Below are positions 34,991 through 54,062 of a DNA stretch of 64,000 nucleotides, one piece after another (the first letter of the stretch is position 1; every line of letters starts with the position of its first letter). The stretch is taken from assembly GCA_023078555.1 (NCBI GenBank), contig CM041197.1:8464842-8528841 (forward strand). The letters run 5' to 3'. Made by a program: the position numbers and the translations under genes. The notes below the pieces were generated by a model that saw nothing but the letters and a program-made list of their open reading frames with translations, was not told the origin of the DNA and made no database searches. The stretch is from Ulva prolifera (lineage: Eukaryota > Chlorophyta > Ulvophyceae > Ulvales > Ulvaceae).

Positions 34991-35640
34991 TACCTGCCGG
35001 TGTCCTCGAGCAGCCGCTCCAGCACGAGGGTCACGGGGCCGTCCTCCACCAGGCCCTGCTTCAGCGCCGCGCTCACGCGCTCCCACCTCTGGCCATCCGC
35101 GCCAAACACGACGACCTGGCGCTGCGGCGGCTGCATGCCGAAGAGGAGGCTCTTGGTCGGGTACACGAGGTTTGTCGCCGTGAACGCGCGCACGATGTCC
35201 CCGGGCAGCGCGGCCTGCGCGCGCCGCGCGCGGTCAAACCCCGCCAGCGCGACGCGCTGCGCTGCTCGGCTCCCGTCCACGACGTCCGCAACCACGGCCC
35301 GCGCCGTCTGCACGTCTTCCTCGATGATCAGCCCGAGGGGGCGCTCGAGGGTGATGGTGACGAGCTCGCTGCGGCGCCGCGGCGCGGCCACGATAGTGGC
35401 TGCAGGCGGCGCGAGGTCGGCGACGGTGACCGCGCTGCGCGTGCTGGGCTGTGCTGCGTCGCGGGTGGGGGGGGAGGAGGCGGCGGGGGTGGTGGGGGAG
35501 GGCTCAAGGAGTTTGTCGAAGACGAAGGTGCGGGGCTCGCAGGCGCCAGCGGGGCCGATTGGGATGCGGATGCGCTCCCCTGGGACGTCGGCTTCGACGG
35601 GAAAGGGAGTGAAGGAGACAGCGCGGAAGGCGAGTTCTCC
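34990..35640 (-). CDS. PDZ-like domain protein, 3' exon (5' part unresolved)
   Basis: The minus-strand frame from the acceptor caccgcag (exon start 35640) to TAG at 34992-34990 gives 216 residues. An N-terminal region (FRAVSFTPFPVEADVPG, then RTFVFDKLLEP) is followed by a Pro/Ser/Thr linker. A PDZ-like fold comes next: ITLERPLGLIIEED carries a degenerate carboxylate loop, and the conserved second half is LPGDIVRAFTATN. The tail VTLVLERLLEDTGR closes the frame. The layout resembles chloroplast PDZ proteins of green algae and plants, but that is inference. The frame stays open to 35850, though quality drops before 35640. The stop codon overlaps a possible donor (AG|gtagca) followed by TGCATG repeats, so a further 3' exon is possible. 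Confidence 0.6.
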   Translation of the reverse strand, partial: GELAFRAVSFTPFPVEADVPGERIRIPIGPAGACEPRTFVFDKLLEPSPTTPAASSPPTRDAAQPSTRSAVTVADLAPPAATIVAAPRRRSELVTITLERPLGLIIEEDVQTARAVVADVVDGSRAAQRVALAGFDRARRAQAALPGDIVRAFTATNLVYPTKSLLFGMQPPQRQVVVFGADGQRWERVSAALKQGLVEDGPVTLVLERLLEDTGR

Positions 35641-37256
35641 CTGCGGTGCCGAGGGCGCACAGTGAGCTCGAGCGGCTTGTGCACATGGATGATGCGAACG
35701 GCTAGATGCGGACGGATGCACACACTGGGGTAGATGACAGTTGCTCGTATCAGCGCATGCTGCTCGCTGGATGAGGAGGTTGTGGATGTGCGGTGAGCTG
35801 CATCGGAGTGGTGCCATCAAGGCACGTCTGTGTGAATGGTGCCTGAGCATGGGACCTGCGAGACGAAGCTGGAACCTCGAATTGGTGGAGGAGTTGCGAC
35901 AAAATCATAGGGGCAGAGATCGAGGGTAAAGTATGCATCACTGTGGTCAAGGGATCGCTCAGCACTGTGCCACCAATGCAGCCCGACGTGTGCACCCCGA
36001 AACTCAGCACTCACGCACGAACTTTCAACTTGGTGATATACTATGTGAATGACGACTGGCACCACCCGGATGTCCCGGCTGTGGGCGCGGTGTTTCTTGG
36101 CATAGTCTCCCGAGAGGACAGCCCTGTCCAGGATGGTGTCACAGCATCAAAGATCCGGAACCACTACCGCAACGTGTAACAAGTGCGTACTGTTCTATCT
36201 CTCGCAGGCTCCTTTCCCTCCGCGGCTTGAAAATATGATCCAGTGTCGGGATCTTGAAATACGTCCTCTCCTTCCGGTGGTGGTCTCAGTAGCCAGGCTA
36301 CAGAAGCGATGGCAACGACGACTGGGATTGTTAGAGCTAGGATGAATTGTTGGTCTAGTCCGTCCTGGCAGGTCTGCGGTGCAGTGCGTGCAGTCGTCAG
36401 CCAGGGCCAAGGCGATGCAGACGTCTACACGTCGCCACACTGACGTCGGGACAGTGTCCAGTGCAGGAGAAGGTGCACCATAATCTCACCTTTGTGAAGC
36501 AGGTGCTGTACCCCAGGAACACAGCTTTATCGACTGGCGCATATCTGCGCTCCGAGCTATCCGCTAGGGCGCGCTCTTGTCGGATCGCATTGGCAAAGGC
36601 ATGGCTGGGAGGCCTCGTAGCGGAAGCTGGGAGCGTGAGCTTGATGCAGGAGGACGTGCATGTGGCTGACATTCTCTTGAAGTGCCGTGGAGAAACGGTT
36701 CGACCTTGGTTTCTGTTCAGCAAGAGCGTTCCACGGCTAGAAACGGATCGACGTAGCGCAGCTGAAAGCAGTGGCCATGCCGAGCGAGTTCAACCAGCTG
36801 ATTGGCCCAGCTTTCTATGACAATAGGCTGCACCTATTCGGCTCAGCAGCACTCTTACCTGACCATCTTACACGCTGAACCAGATCGGATTCCAAGATGC
36901 ACTCTGTGGCGACCGGTGATCCAATGTCGCTCGCAGCACTGACGGTGCGCGATGACAGATTAGCCAGACATTCATGCGACAGCAACAAACAGATTAATCC
37001 TGGATTATTCAGGATCGATATCCGATGCGCCGATCAGGTACCGTGCGTTGCAGGCGCTCCGAACAGCTACAATCGTCGCACCGTCTCCAGCGCACCTGAT
37101 ACCGTTACGCCATTGCATCAACAGTCCCCAGCAGCAAACAAGTAATGCTCAAGATCTTATAAATTGCGCTGTACGTGCGTTTAGTGCACCGTCAACGCAG
37201 CGGCACTCGCAGGCTTCACCGCACCTCCAGCGTAGGCCTCGAAGGGATCCAGGGCC
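35641..37256. other. Intergenic / unresolved 5' exons
   Basis: Upstream exons of the PDZ-like gene are expected here. A plus-strand frame at 36461-36820 (119 codons) has coding-like composition but no recognisable family. Nothing else supported. Confidence 0.35.
37158..37164 (+). promoter_or_regulatory. TATAAAT box upstream of NXD1
   Basis: TATAAAT-like element about 95 bp upstream of the NXD1 ATG. Confidence 0.4.
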
Positions 37257-38901
37257 ATGAGGAAACGAGGATACGCGGACCCTCCTTGGATATTCAAGGG
37301 AAATGCCCTGTATCAGCTGAATCTCGTTAGGTGCGTGCCAGCATACTCCGCGTCCAGCCTTTCCCTCGAGGCGCGCCTTCATCCCTGCCCGGTTGAGCCC
37401 GGCACACGCGTCCTGGCGTGCCCCACACCTCTTCAGCGACGATCCAGCCAGTCGCAGCCATACCAGCTACATAAGTATGTAGCAGCGGTGCCGTGGTTCC
37501 TTCCAACCAACGACGCAGCGACCATACCATGCCGTGAGCACGCTGGCTGTCCTGCATCAGAGCCTTCCCACTCTCGTCGCGGATTCGCAGTCTCGGGAAG
37601 TTGGAATCCACTTCCAGGCTCAGTAGTCGGCAGTCTGGTCGCTGAAAGTGGAGCCACCGCCACTCTTCTTGAGCCATGCGTGCTGCTGCTGCAGCAACGC
37701 CTCATGGGCCACCACTCGGACACCTGCCCATCAAGTGGTGCTGACCCATGCGGCCCACGCCTTTGTTCTACCCGCTCCACTGCCGCCTGCGAGTGCTGCT
37801 GCCATCGCACACAGTCTTGCAGCTGCAACGTCCGATGCAGGAACAAGCTACCAAACTGACGAGTGCATCCAGCTGTCAGTCTGCATCAGCCATGTCGCCG
37901 CCCGGCGCATGCAAGTGCATGTATGCCACATCAGCTGCCCAACACCTCCCCACAGCCACCCCGCACTTCAACCCCACCCCCACACCACCTCTCCCCCCTC
38001 TCCCATATGCTCATACATGCACGACCAGAACTCCCGCAGCTCTCGCAGCAGTCACCCGCCATGCCGCGGCGCCTGCCCGCCGTGACGTCCAAACCACCCG
38101 GGGCGTTTTCGTTGCCCCAGCACATGTTCACGGCGTGTGGTGCATGCATGCAGGACCGAGGAGGCGCGCAAGCACATCCCGGACGACTTCCGCATCGTCG
38201 ACTTCTTCGGCTGGACGCTCGGCGGCGTCTACCTCGCGCGCTACAGCGACTCCCCCGTCGGCGCCTTTGACGAGCTCGTCGTCCTTGCCGGCCTCGTGTG
38301 GAACCCCCCGACCTCGTGCGCGTGGGCGCAGCGCGTCTACGTGTCCAACCGCGCCGCCCGGAACCACGGCCTCCGCCACGTCGGCCTGCCCTCGCGCCTC
38401 GCGTCCTTTGCGCAGCAGGAGCCCCCTGCAGCCATGGCGGCACCGCCGAAGCGCGCGCAGCCGTCGTGGTGGAACGTGCCGTTTGCGCCGCACACCGGCG
38501 GCTCGACGGCGGACGCGGTGGAGATCTGGAATGTCGAGCGCGGGCGGCGGGGGATGCGGGGGCAGCCGGTGGGGGAGCTGCTGCTGCCCGGCGTCGGTGG
38601 CCGCGCCGGGCCGCGCATCAACATGAAGCTGCCGAACTTCTCCGGCGGCACGGCGGAGCACCCGGGGCTGCTGCACTACACGTGCGAGATGGCGGCGAGC
38701 GTGCGGCCCACGCGGCACATGGCGGTGCGCGCGGCCGCCGGGGGCAGGGGGGAGGGGGAGGGGGGGGTGCACCCAGAGGACGTGAGCACCGTGCTGCGCG
38801 GAAAGCCGCTGATGTGCATCGCGTTTGACAACCTCGAGATGAGTGTCCCGGAGCCGCAGCCGATGCTGGCCGGCACCGGGGGCCGCCCGGTGCTCGTGTG
38901 A
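37257..38901 (+). CDS. NXD1: Neoxanthin-deficient 1 (NXD1) family protein, 2 exons, 273 aa
   Basis: Exons 37257-37330 and 38154-38901 join in phase 2 (AG|gtgcgt ... gcatgcatgcag|G). The short first exon encodes PPWIFKGNALYQLNLVR, a block I recall from the start of plant NXD1 proteins. The second carries IPDDFRIVDFFGWTLGG, then FDELVVLAGLVWNPPTSCAW and HVGLPSRLASF, the core of this acetoacetate-decarboxylase-like fold. NXD1 is required, directly or as a helper, for neoxanthin formation in the xanthophyll branch in plastids of green organisms; its own reaction is not established. Length matches plant homologues. The middle (about residues 215-225) holds a Gly/Glu-rich low-complexity insert. The protein ends TGGRPVLV. 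No transit peptide is evident at the chosen ATG, so an extra 5' exon is possible. The 823-bp intron has the typical gtgcg donor. Confidence 0.82.
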
Positions 38902-41900
38902 CGGCGGCTGAATGGCCGCGGCGGAGCCATCGGGTCGCCGCGTACCGTGTCATCGGCGCACACGCGCTGGGGCGCGAGTCTGAGGCCCCAGCTGAGGTGA
39001 GTGAGAGCCGCAGCAGGCGCAGGGAGGGGTGGGGCGGCAACGCACCGGGGTTGTGGGAATGGATAGGTCCGGCGGAGCGGCGGTGATTCCGGCATGCATC
39101 GGTGCGATGCGCTGCGAGGTCATGTGGCGTGCGGCTCTGGGGAAGTGTGCTGCAAGGCCGTTGGCGAGGCAGGTAGAACTGCAGCACAGGCACCCGGATT
39201 GGTGAGAAGTGTGGTCGAACTGCCCCTGGCCTCTACGGTTGATCGCGGCTGCTGTGCTGTGGTGGAAGCGGTTGCGTGCAGTGGCCGGGTGCGGAGTCGT
39301 GTTGTTGGGGCCATGGCTCGTATCATGCCTCGGCGATGGGAGTGGCCACATGAGGGTGTTGGGGAGGATGCTGGCAGACGCGACCCAGTTTTTGTGAAAA
39401 CTGCAGCACCCGAGACTTGGCGAGGCACTCTCACTGGGTGTGTTTCGTGAGTGCAAGCGGTTTGAAAGGCTGAGGGAATCTATGTAATGTATGGTACGTC
39501 AAGTTGCGGGCATCTTTGGATTTCCAGGGATTGTTGGCGTGTTACCTGGGTTGAGTGTTGTCGACATCTCACGCTTGCGACGGTGGCGAGGTGTTCGCGG
39601 GGCTGCCAGCACAACATGCACGCGCCGACAAGCCATGCGTCTCCCACCGCTCCCCTTGGATTTTAAATGCGTCAATGAGCGGCCGCTTTGATCACAGTAT
39701 ATGTATATGTCTGAGCACATACAGACTCGGCAACATTGTGGAGCAGCTCAACACTGCGACGACCTATGTACATGAGTGTGCGCCAGTGTGCTGCCAGCTC
39801 GCGTTTTTGTGGCCATCTCCTGTGATTGTGGCCCAGAACTGTAGATATGGTGTATATCGATACAACCAGTGGAAGCGGCCGCGTCTTGCAAGTGTGGTGT
39901 GCGAGTCCGCGGGCACGCGCAGCTAGCAGCGGTCGCAAGCAGAACAGCAGCCTCGCATCTCAAGCAGGTCATCGCTTACGGCTGACGCCAAGGAAGTCGT
40001 GAACTGCTACATCGCACCTTGAGTGGCGCAGCGTGGCCAGGTGGTCTTCGCATCCCCACGGGCACAGCCCATGCAAGCCATGCCAGCCCAGTTCATCTTC
40101 CCGATCGCCATAATGCGAGAATGTCTGCTGTCGTTTCGTTATATGGCATTGTTGTCCGTTCACCTCGCGATGTTTCGTTTCGCTGCACGCCGCGCTGAGC
40201 AGCGGCCTCGTAGCGGCGCGCTCAAGCGCATCCCAGGCTGACTCGACTCGACGCTTTCTGATCAAGCATTCCTTCCTGACTCTTTTGCGTTGGTGACTGC
40301 CTTCAGACGTCATGGCTCGCGTCCCTAGCACGTACTGTTAGCGCAACAAAAGAAAAGCCAAAAAAAAGGGTGGGGGGGCACCCGAGGAGCCTGCCAGGGA
40401 TGGATCTTCAGTTGTAAGGAGATGGATGACGCCTCTTGCCTCTTGCCTCTTGCCTCCGCCACCGGTTGAACGAGTGGCGGCTCCAATCCACTGGCAGGAC
40501 TCGGAATGCCCCTGTCAACCTTGTGGCGTTCGCAACATTAGTACACCAGTATCCTCGACCGTCGGCCCAAAGATATTTACCTGTATAGATGCTGGTGTAC
40601 GTGTGAGCCAGCGAAACGCTCAAGGCGCGTTGATGCAGATGTTCTCGTCCCTGGCGGGTACGCATCAATGCACTGAGCGAATTTGCTGCATCTTGGCTTG
40701 TACGGAAAAGGCTTGAACGCGTGAATGCATCAGCCCAAGCATTATACAGGAGAATTATATGTAGGACGTAAGTATGTGGTCCATCGCGACGCTCCCACGT
40801 ATCTCCGGACGCTCACGGTCCGTCGGAGCAGCAGCTGCTGCAGTTGTGCCAGTCCCACCCCGGCGTGATGCGCATCCGCACCTGGCTCGCTAACGTTAAC
40901 AAAGATACCAATACGAATCTGTCCGCGCTGTTGTCTTGCGTTGCGCCCTGCTCTGTATCATCTGCATCACTTGCTCAATTCGCTGCAATCGGAGCTGAGG
41001 AGCTCCAAAGGCAACCTGGAAGGACTTTCAACCGCTAGACGCTCTGATCGTGACGAATGCTGGTAGTGGCGCTGGATTGCGGCTCTTGAGGGTGGACTGC
41101 CTTCCCAAGAAAATACGAAGTGCATACTGGCACTTGCATTTGGCGTGCACTGTGAACCTGAGTCTGGATCGATCTGGATCATACCAACGTGGATCCCGAT
41201 CTCGTCAGCAGCACGGATCAGGGCTCTTGCTGCATGTGGCCGGGACCCATTGGGCTGCACATCTCTGCATATCACAGGGCTCTTGCTGCACATCTAGAGA
41301 TACATGGAGTTGGTACGAACCAGGACGGGCAGCATCATCAGGGCAGGTCGAACATGAACCACACTCGAAAACTGAGACAGGAGTGAAAGCCAGACCTGCT
41401 GCCATGCAGTTACCATCATCTGGGCTTCGAGCCGCTGCACCGTGCCGGCCACCACCCGCGACCGTGCCCATCAGGCCTCGAGCGTTTGTCCTTGACAGAG
41501 TGTGTAGCTAAGACCTTACAACCAACAGCACCGCCCTTGCATTGCTGTGCCTCGCAGCAAACATCACTTGTGCCAGACACGCAGCCCACGCTGACACCAA
41601 GCCACAGGGAAGCATCACTACCACGCTCGTCCTCGCCAGCGGTGTCGGGTTGCTTACAGACGAGTGAACGGGAAACGACAGAAACCGCGAAAGAACCTCG
41701 TCCGAATCAACAGCCATACACACACGGCCACAGCGGTGAAGGTTTGCCTCGCAGGGCTGTCATCCAGGGAAAGCTAGGCCTTCACGTGTGCACCTGTCTC
41801 ATCTGATCGGGGCCGGCGACCAAACACTGCTCGCCAGTCTCGAACGGCGGTCACCCCCCCTCTCAACGCTCCAACGCTCACCGACTGCAGAAACGCCGAG

Positions 41901-42847
41901 ACAGCTGTACATGGGTTTGCCTGGGGCCGCCGTCGCAACTAGAGCTGTTCGCGGCTGGAGGTGGCCGCGCGCTGCGCCGGGCGCGGGCTGTGCTCGCAGT
42001 GGCGTCGAATGTAGCGGCCAGATGCGCGCCGCCGCAGCCACGCCCTCCCCAGGTACTGCGATGCTGATGCATCGTCTACCGCCTGTCCGACCTGGTCCAT
42101 GCGGAGAGGGAGCCGGTTCCAGGTGGTCTTTGGGCGTGGGGCCTTGGTGTCTGTGTACCCGAGGTGCCAAGCTGACATGTAGCTGCAGAGATTGCAGGCT
42201 GCCTTCGCGTTTCCCCACCCCCGAAGCAAATGCAAGGGTGCGGTTCCTCGTATGTAGGCTTCTCATGTTTGTCTCGGACGTATTGATATGCGAAATTGCA
42301 ATACGGTGGACGTCAGACAGTCATCGAGCTGGCGCCGTCGCCCGGTGTTGAAACTTCAAAGGCCAAGGCCTGCAAGTACAATTCAATTTACAAAAGTCCG
42401 GGCCATTGTGTGGCAGAACACTATCTAAATAACAACAGAGAGGCAACAACACATTGAAACCTCAAAGGCCAAGGCCTGCCAGTGGACCGGCTGTCGGTGC
42501 GCACCCCCGTCGCCACCTAGATTGGGGACACCCACGAGAGCAATATAGCAAACACATCATCTGCAGAAGGACGACGTGCCTTGACAGCCTGCACTGGACT
42601 CATATGCACAAGTAGAGTCTGGTACTACCGCATCTTGGTGTCGCATCTTTGTCTGGTGGTTCCGAGCACGATCAGAGCGCAGGCAGGCCTGTTGCTGACC
42701 CTCTGATAACCTATAATCGCCGAAGCTATCCGAATTGGTGCCATCAAAGTATGTAGTTGATGTTCCAGCTGCTTCCGTATCCTCGGCAACTTGAATTCTT
42801 CACTGTGCGGACTTATGTAGCCACTCAAGGCTGCATCGCTGCATCTC
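38902..42847. other. Long intergenic stretch, no supported gene
   Basis: Almost 4 kb without an assembled gene. A minus-strand stretch at about 41170-41240, flanked by catgcag and gttcac, reads ALIRAADEIGIHVGMIQIDP and could be a lone exon. Minor repeats include four GCCTCTT units near 40432-40460 and a 16-bp direct repeat (cagggctcttgctgca) near 41219 and 41276. Confidence 0.35.
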
Positions 42848-49942
<7,095 letters not shown>

Positions 49943-50967
49943 CGCGCCGCCCGAGCCCCGCCGCCGCGGCTTCCGCGGCTTACGCGGGCCGGCATTACTG
50001 GTTGCCATTGCTGCGGATCCAGTGCACGTCGGTTCCTTGGCGGCTGCTCAAGACGAGCGTCTACTGTTGTTTTTTATCCTGTGTTTACAGGTCTGTGAGC
50101 CCGGGTCGCAGGATACCCGGGTGTGCTCTGTGTGATCAGGCCTGCCGCAACGGCATAGCCGAGCACCCGGCAGTCTACTGTATGTGTTGTTGTACAGTAT
50201 GTAGCGGTGTCGTTTGTTTCGGCCGTGCGTCCAGGCAGCGGCTTGCGTGCATGCATGCCTGCGGGGAGCCCTGGGCTGGGGCATATCTAATGCGCCATTA
50301 GCAATGGCACAGACTCTGAGCGGTGCAGTGGCAGCGTCGTGGCGCGATGGTTGGAGCTGTGCAGTGGACACAGCACACAGCATGCAATGTTCACCTGCTT
50401 CATCCCAGACCCGACCCAGCTCCAGTCCAGCTGGTGAATGGCTGTTCCTGTAGATCAACCGGTGTACAATCATGCTGGACTGCTCGGCTGAGGTACACGC
50501 ATGCTCAAGCCGCATGTGCGCCAGGCGACCACTTCACGGGATGCGATGCAGACAGGCCGGCGTCTGTAGATATGAACGAACTGTAACCAGCGGCGCTTTG
50601 GGCGTCGCCCTTGGCCCATCGGGATGACCATGCGTGGCGCCCCCCACTGTAACTTCATCATATCTTTGAGCCCTGGGGCGGGGTCACTATGGCAGAACCC
50701 TGCCGCAGCGCGCACCGTCTGCACTCAGAGACGTTACCAGGTTTACCAACCATCCTTCCGAAGCGGCCATGGCTGGGGACGCCCGCGCGCAGCACAAACT
50801 GTCATGTACAACACTGCCATTACACCCGACGGTAGCACGCATCCAACACACGCTACTGAAACTGGCCAAAACCAACCCCCCCCCCCCAGCCCCCCAATCG
50901 CTACTCTGCGGCACGATTGAGCCACTGCCATGGCATCGCCGCAGCTCCCCATCTACAACACACCCAT
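49943..50967. other. Intergenic between convergent DDX41 and methyltransferase A
   Basis: Two 3' UTRs meet here. No gene seen. A C10 run is at about 50878. Confidence 0.5.
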
Positions 50968-53900
50968 TCACACCACCTTGGCGTGGAAAAAGCGGTTGAA
51001 GTCATTGGCCCAGTCCAGCACCTCCACCCCCGCAAACCCGGCATCCCTCAGCATCCGCGTCGCCAGCGGCTCGTGCCACCCAAAGGTCCCCAGCCCCATC
51101 CCCCCCTCCTCACTCATCCCACTGTTCAGGCACAGCATAACCGACACCGCATAGCCAAACGTGGCGAGGCCGTTCCGCTGAGTCAGCGTGTCCGCCGGCC
51201 GCTCCTCCCCCTTTACGTCTGCGATGAGGTACCCCCACGAGTCGTCCTTGAGTGCGGCGCGCGCGATCGGCAGGACCTCGTCCGGCCGCGCCATGTCGTG
51301 CACGGCGTCGTACGTGATGATGAAGTCGTACGCCTTCGGGGGCATCTGCTGGCCGGGCAGGGAGGGGTTGAAGAGGGCGGTGTTGGGGGTGCCGGCGAGG
51401 CGCGCGGCGGCGGCGGCGATGGCGGTGGCGCTGGTGTCAAAGCCGTGGAAGGTGGAGGCGGGGAAGGCGGCGGCGAGGATGGCGAGCACCTCGCCCTCCC
51501 CGCACCCCAGGTCCGCACACGCCGCGCCGCGCTCCAGCCGCTCCTCCAGCTCTGCAAGCGCCCGCGGCAGGTGTCACCGCGCAGCGGGGGTGTACACACG
51601 GGTTGCAGAGAAGCAGCAGGAAACGCATCAAGCAGCAGAACCAGCAGTTGCACGCCGCCCGTGCTCGGGTGCCGGGCAGGAACTACACGTGGGTGCACCT
51701 ACTCGATACAGTGCCCTGCAAAATGCATGGACGAGCATGCATGGCGGTGACGGTACAGGGGTGACACCACGTCACCGGCACTAGCATACACCTCCTCTTT
51801 GACTACGCGCATTGGAGTCGCTTGCGCGGCCGGGTGCGGTGCAGCGGACCAGTCCGTCTCAAGGATAAACGCGAGGATGCGGGTAGCTCCACGCAAACAG
51901 TGTACAAGACTGGACAATGACCAACGGGCAGGAGAGCGATGTGTGAGTGCAGCGGGGGGCGCACCTGGGGTGCGGCGGATGTGGTCGACGAGGTGGTGCC
52001 GCGTCCAGATGCTGAGGTCGCGGCAGACGGCGCACGCGATGCCGGGGCCGTACGCCTCGTACGGCAGCCCCCGGCCGTCCGCGCTCCGGAAGACACCCTG
52101 CAGGCTGCCCGCGCTGTGTGCGCGCATGCATGCATGTGTATGTACTTACAGAGGGCAGAGGCCGGTCATGCCACCAGTCATCAGAATCCATACACACGCC
52201 CATGTACTCTGTGTGCATACGCTGTGTGCATGCATGTGGACGTGTGCATGCCTGCTGAGCCGTAACGGTTGGGACATCGATGCCTCCTGACAGTGCAGCG
52301 CGGCCAAGCCACAAACTGCCGCAGACGCTGGCTGTGCTGAGGCTACCAGCTGGCGCCCTGAGGCGGAGCAGCGAGGATGGGTGTGCATGGTGCCAGCGCA
52401 GGCGCGCAGCCACGGTGCCGCACAACCCCGCGGGTTGCGGCCCGGCCGCGGCATGAGTCCATGCATGTGCCGGCGACCCTGTAGCCGCCCGTGCGGCGTG
52501 TGGTGGCGCTCAGGCGTAGGACAGGCAGCCGCCGCAGGGCAGCTGGAGCACCATGCGGGCGCCGCTCCCATTGAGAGGATCCGCCGCAGCACGCTTGCAG
52601 CATGCAGCCTATCTCGCTCTGGCACGGCTACACCCACCATGCATGCGTGGCCTGCGCGCTGGCCCCGGCTGCCACACCACGCCACCCCGCCGCCAGAGTC
52701 GTCCGAGGCGCAGCAACAAGGTCCAGGCCGTTTGGCTTTGCCGCATGCATGGCCGCCGCCCCCGCAGGTGTGTGCGTGTGGCCGGCGGCTGCGGCGCAGG
52801 AGCGCACCTGCGGGGGTGGCGGCCATGCATGCGGCAAACGCATGCGGCGGCCATGCATGCGGCGCAGGAGCGCACCTGCAGCCGGTCGAACATCTGGTAC
52901 CCCGAGATGAAGAGGGACGCGTAGCTGCTCTTAAACAGCGGCGACGCGTCCGTGCCGTGCTCTGCGGCCATCACCGCCACCTGGCCCTCCGACAGCCAGA
53001 AGGTCGCCGCGTCTTTGTCCGCCGACACGAGCCGCGCCGCAGCCTGCACCCATACCCACATACGTGATGCACATGAATGTCGCACGCGGTGACCAGCGGA
53101 CAGTGGGCGCCCCCGTGACGTCCACGACCAGCTACACATAGGTAAGAGTGTTGTTGACGGATGGGCGTGCATGGGTCACATTCATGCGATGGGAGAGGCG
53201 CACGAGCTGGAGGAGGAGCTCGCGGACCCAGCGCTCGTGGAGGCCGGCGGCGGCGGCGACGGCGGCGGGGGCCTGGGGGGGCTGCCCGGCCAGGTGCTTG
53301 AACACGCCGAGCTGGTCTGCGAGGCCGACCATGAGGACGGTGGCCGATCCGCGGAGGTTGTCGGCCATGCGCTCCGCCACCTGCATGCTGAAGATGTTTT
53401 GTGCAGCTGGCTGCCGCCGCACTGGCCAGGTGGTGTCACATGCAAGGTACGGTGAAACACCACGTACGTACTACGTGGTGTAAGTTTAGATTTACTTTAC
53501 TTTACTTTACGTAGTATGTACAGGTCACCATGTGAAGGGAGTCATTGCACGTGCGGGATTATGCGGCCTGGGGCGAGGTTCATGATACTTCATGTGAAAC
53601 ATTGCCGCATTCTGCACCTGAACGGGGTCGATAGACCGTGTTGAGGGGCGATAGAGTGTGGACGGAGACTGCTTGCAAAGCACCTACACCACTGAGCTGG
53701 TCAATCCCCACTGCAACCTGCTTCGGCAATGGAGCTCGTGGCTCAATTTGCTACCAGCTGCGACGGCAGCCTGGGCAGATGTAAGCATGGCGGTGAGAGT
53801 AGTTGTCATTGCGTTGTTGCGTGGTCGCGTAGCTCTGGTGATGTAGCGGTGAGCTGGCGATGCATGGTGTCCTGCGCGATGCTAAAAGTGGCCTTAGACG

Positions 53901-54062
53901 AGCAGACATACATGAGGCTGCTACCAGTTGACAGTGAGCTTCGTGAACAGTTTCAAGCACTGATCGCACCTTTTCGCCTGTTTCTGTGGGGAACAAAGGC
54001 GTAGGCTTCGCGTGAGCAGCGTCGTCCCCATCGCCTGGAATTTGTCCGCCCTCCGAGCTCAT
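50968..54062 (-). CDS. SAM-dependent methyltransferase A (winged-helix plus Rossmann), 5 exons, 384 aa
   Basis: Minus-strand exons 54062-53970, 53380-53204, 53043-52876, 52097-51965 and 51551-50968 join with consistent phases; all four donors are GTGCG. The N-terminus (MSSEGGQIPG) is followed by a winged-helix dimerisation region: LMVGLADQLGVFKHLAGQPP, HERWVRELLLQL, AAARLVSADKDAATFWLSEG. The Rossmann domain has SAM motif I DLGCGEG at 204-210, then FHGFDTSATAI (acidic residue contacting the ribose) and YDFIITYDAVHDM. The layout matches bacterial Rv2258c-like class I methyltransferases; the substrate is unknown. The paralogue at 58559-61323 has the same intron positions and four identical exon lengths (177, 168, 133, 584). 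A 257-bp part of the last exon is nearly identical between the two. Intron 2 contains a long inverted repeat and a duplicated donor. Confidence 0.88.
52741..52834. repeat. 30-bp inverted repeat in intron 2 of methyltransferase A
   Basis: Arms 52741-52770 and 52805-52834 match at 29 of 30 positions around a 34-bp loop. A 21-bp direct repeat (52791-52811 and 52859-52879) places a second copy of the exon 2 donor inside the intron. Confidence 0.88.
53488..53510 (+). repeat. (TTTAC)n tract in intron 1 of methyltransferase A
   Basis: agatttactttactttactt followed by tac: three to four TTTAC units preceded by the aga found at the same place in other copies. It is flanked by cacgtacgtactacgtg and cgtagtatgta. 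Confidence 0.7.

Noticed and set aside
35620-35665. Possible 20-nt mini-intron (gtgcgccctcggcaccgcag) joining KPLELT to GELAFRA in the PDZ-like gene
   Set aside because: The ends match the local splice code and the frame shift would fit, but introns this small are known only in special cases and every other intron here is at least twice as long.
34803-35733. Long GC-rich plus-strand frames antisense to the PDZ-like exon
   Set aside because: GC-rich third positions keep antisense frames open; the minus-strand frame carries the domain-like content.
53380-53422. In-frame ATG just upstream of methyltransferase A exon 2 as the start codon
   Set aside because: Copy B lacks it, and both genes have a matching upstream exon (MSSEGG / MSCTAE ending in GEK / GEE) with a GTGCG donor in the right phase.
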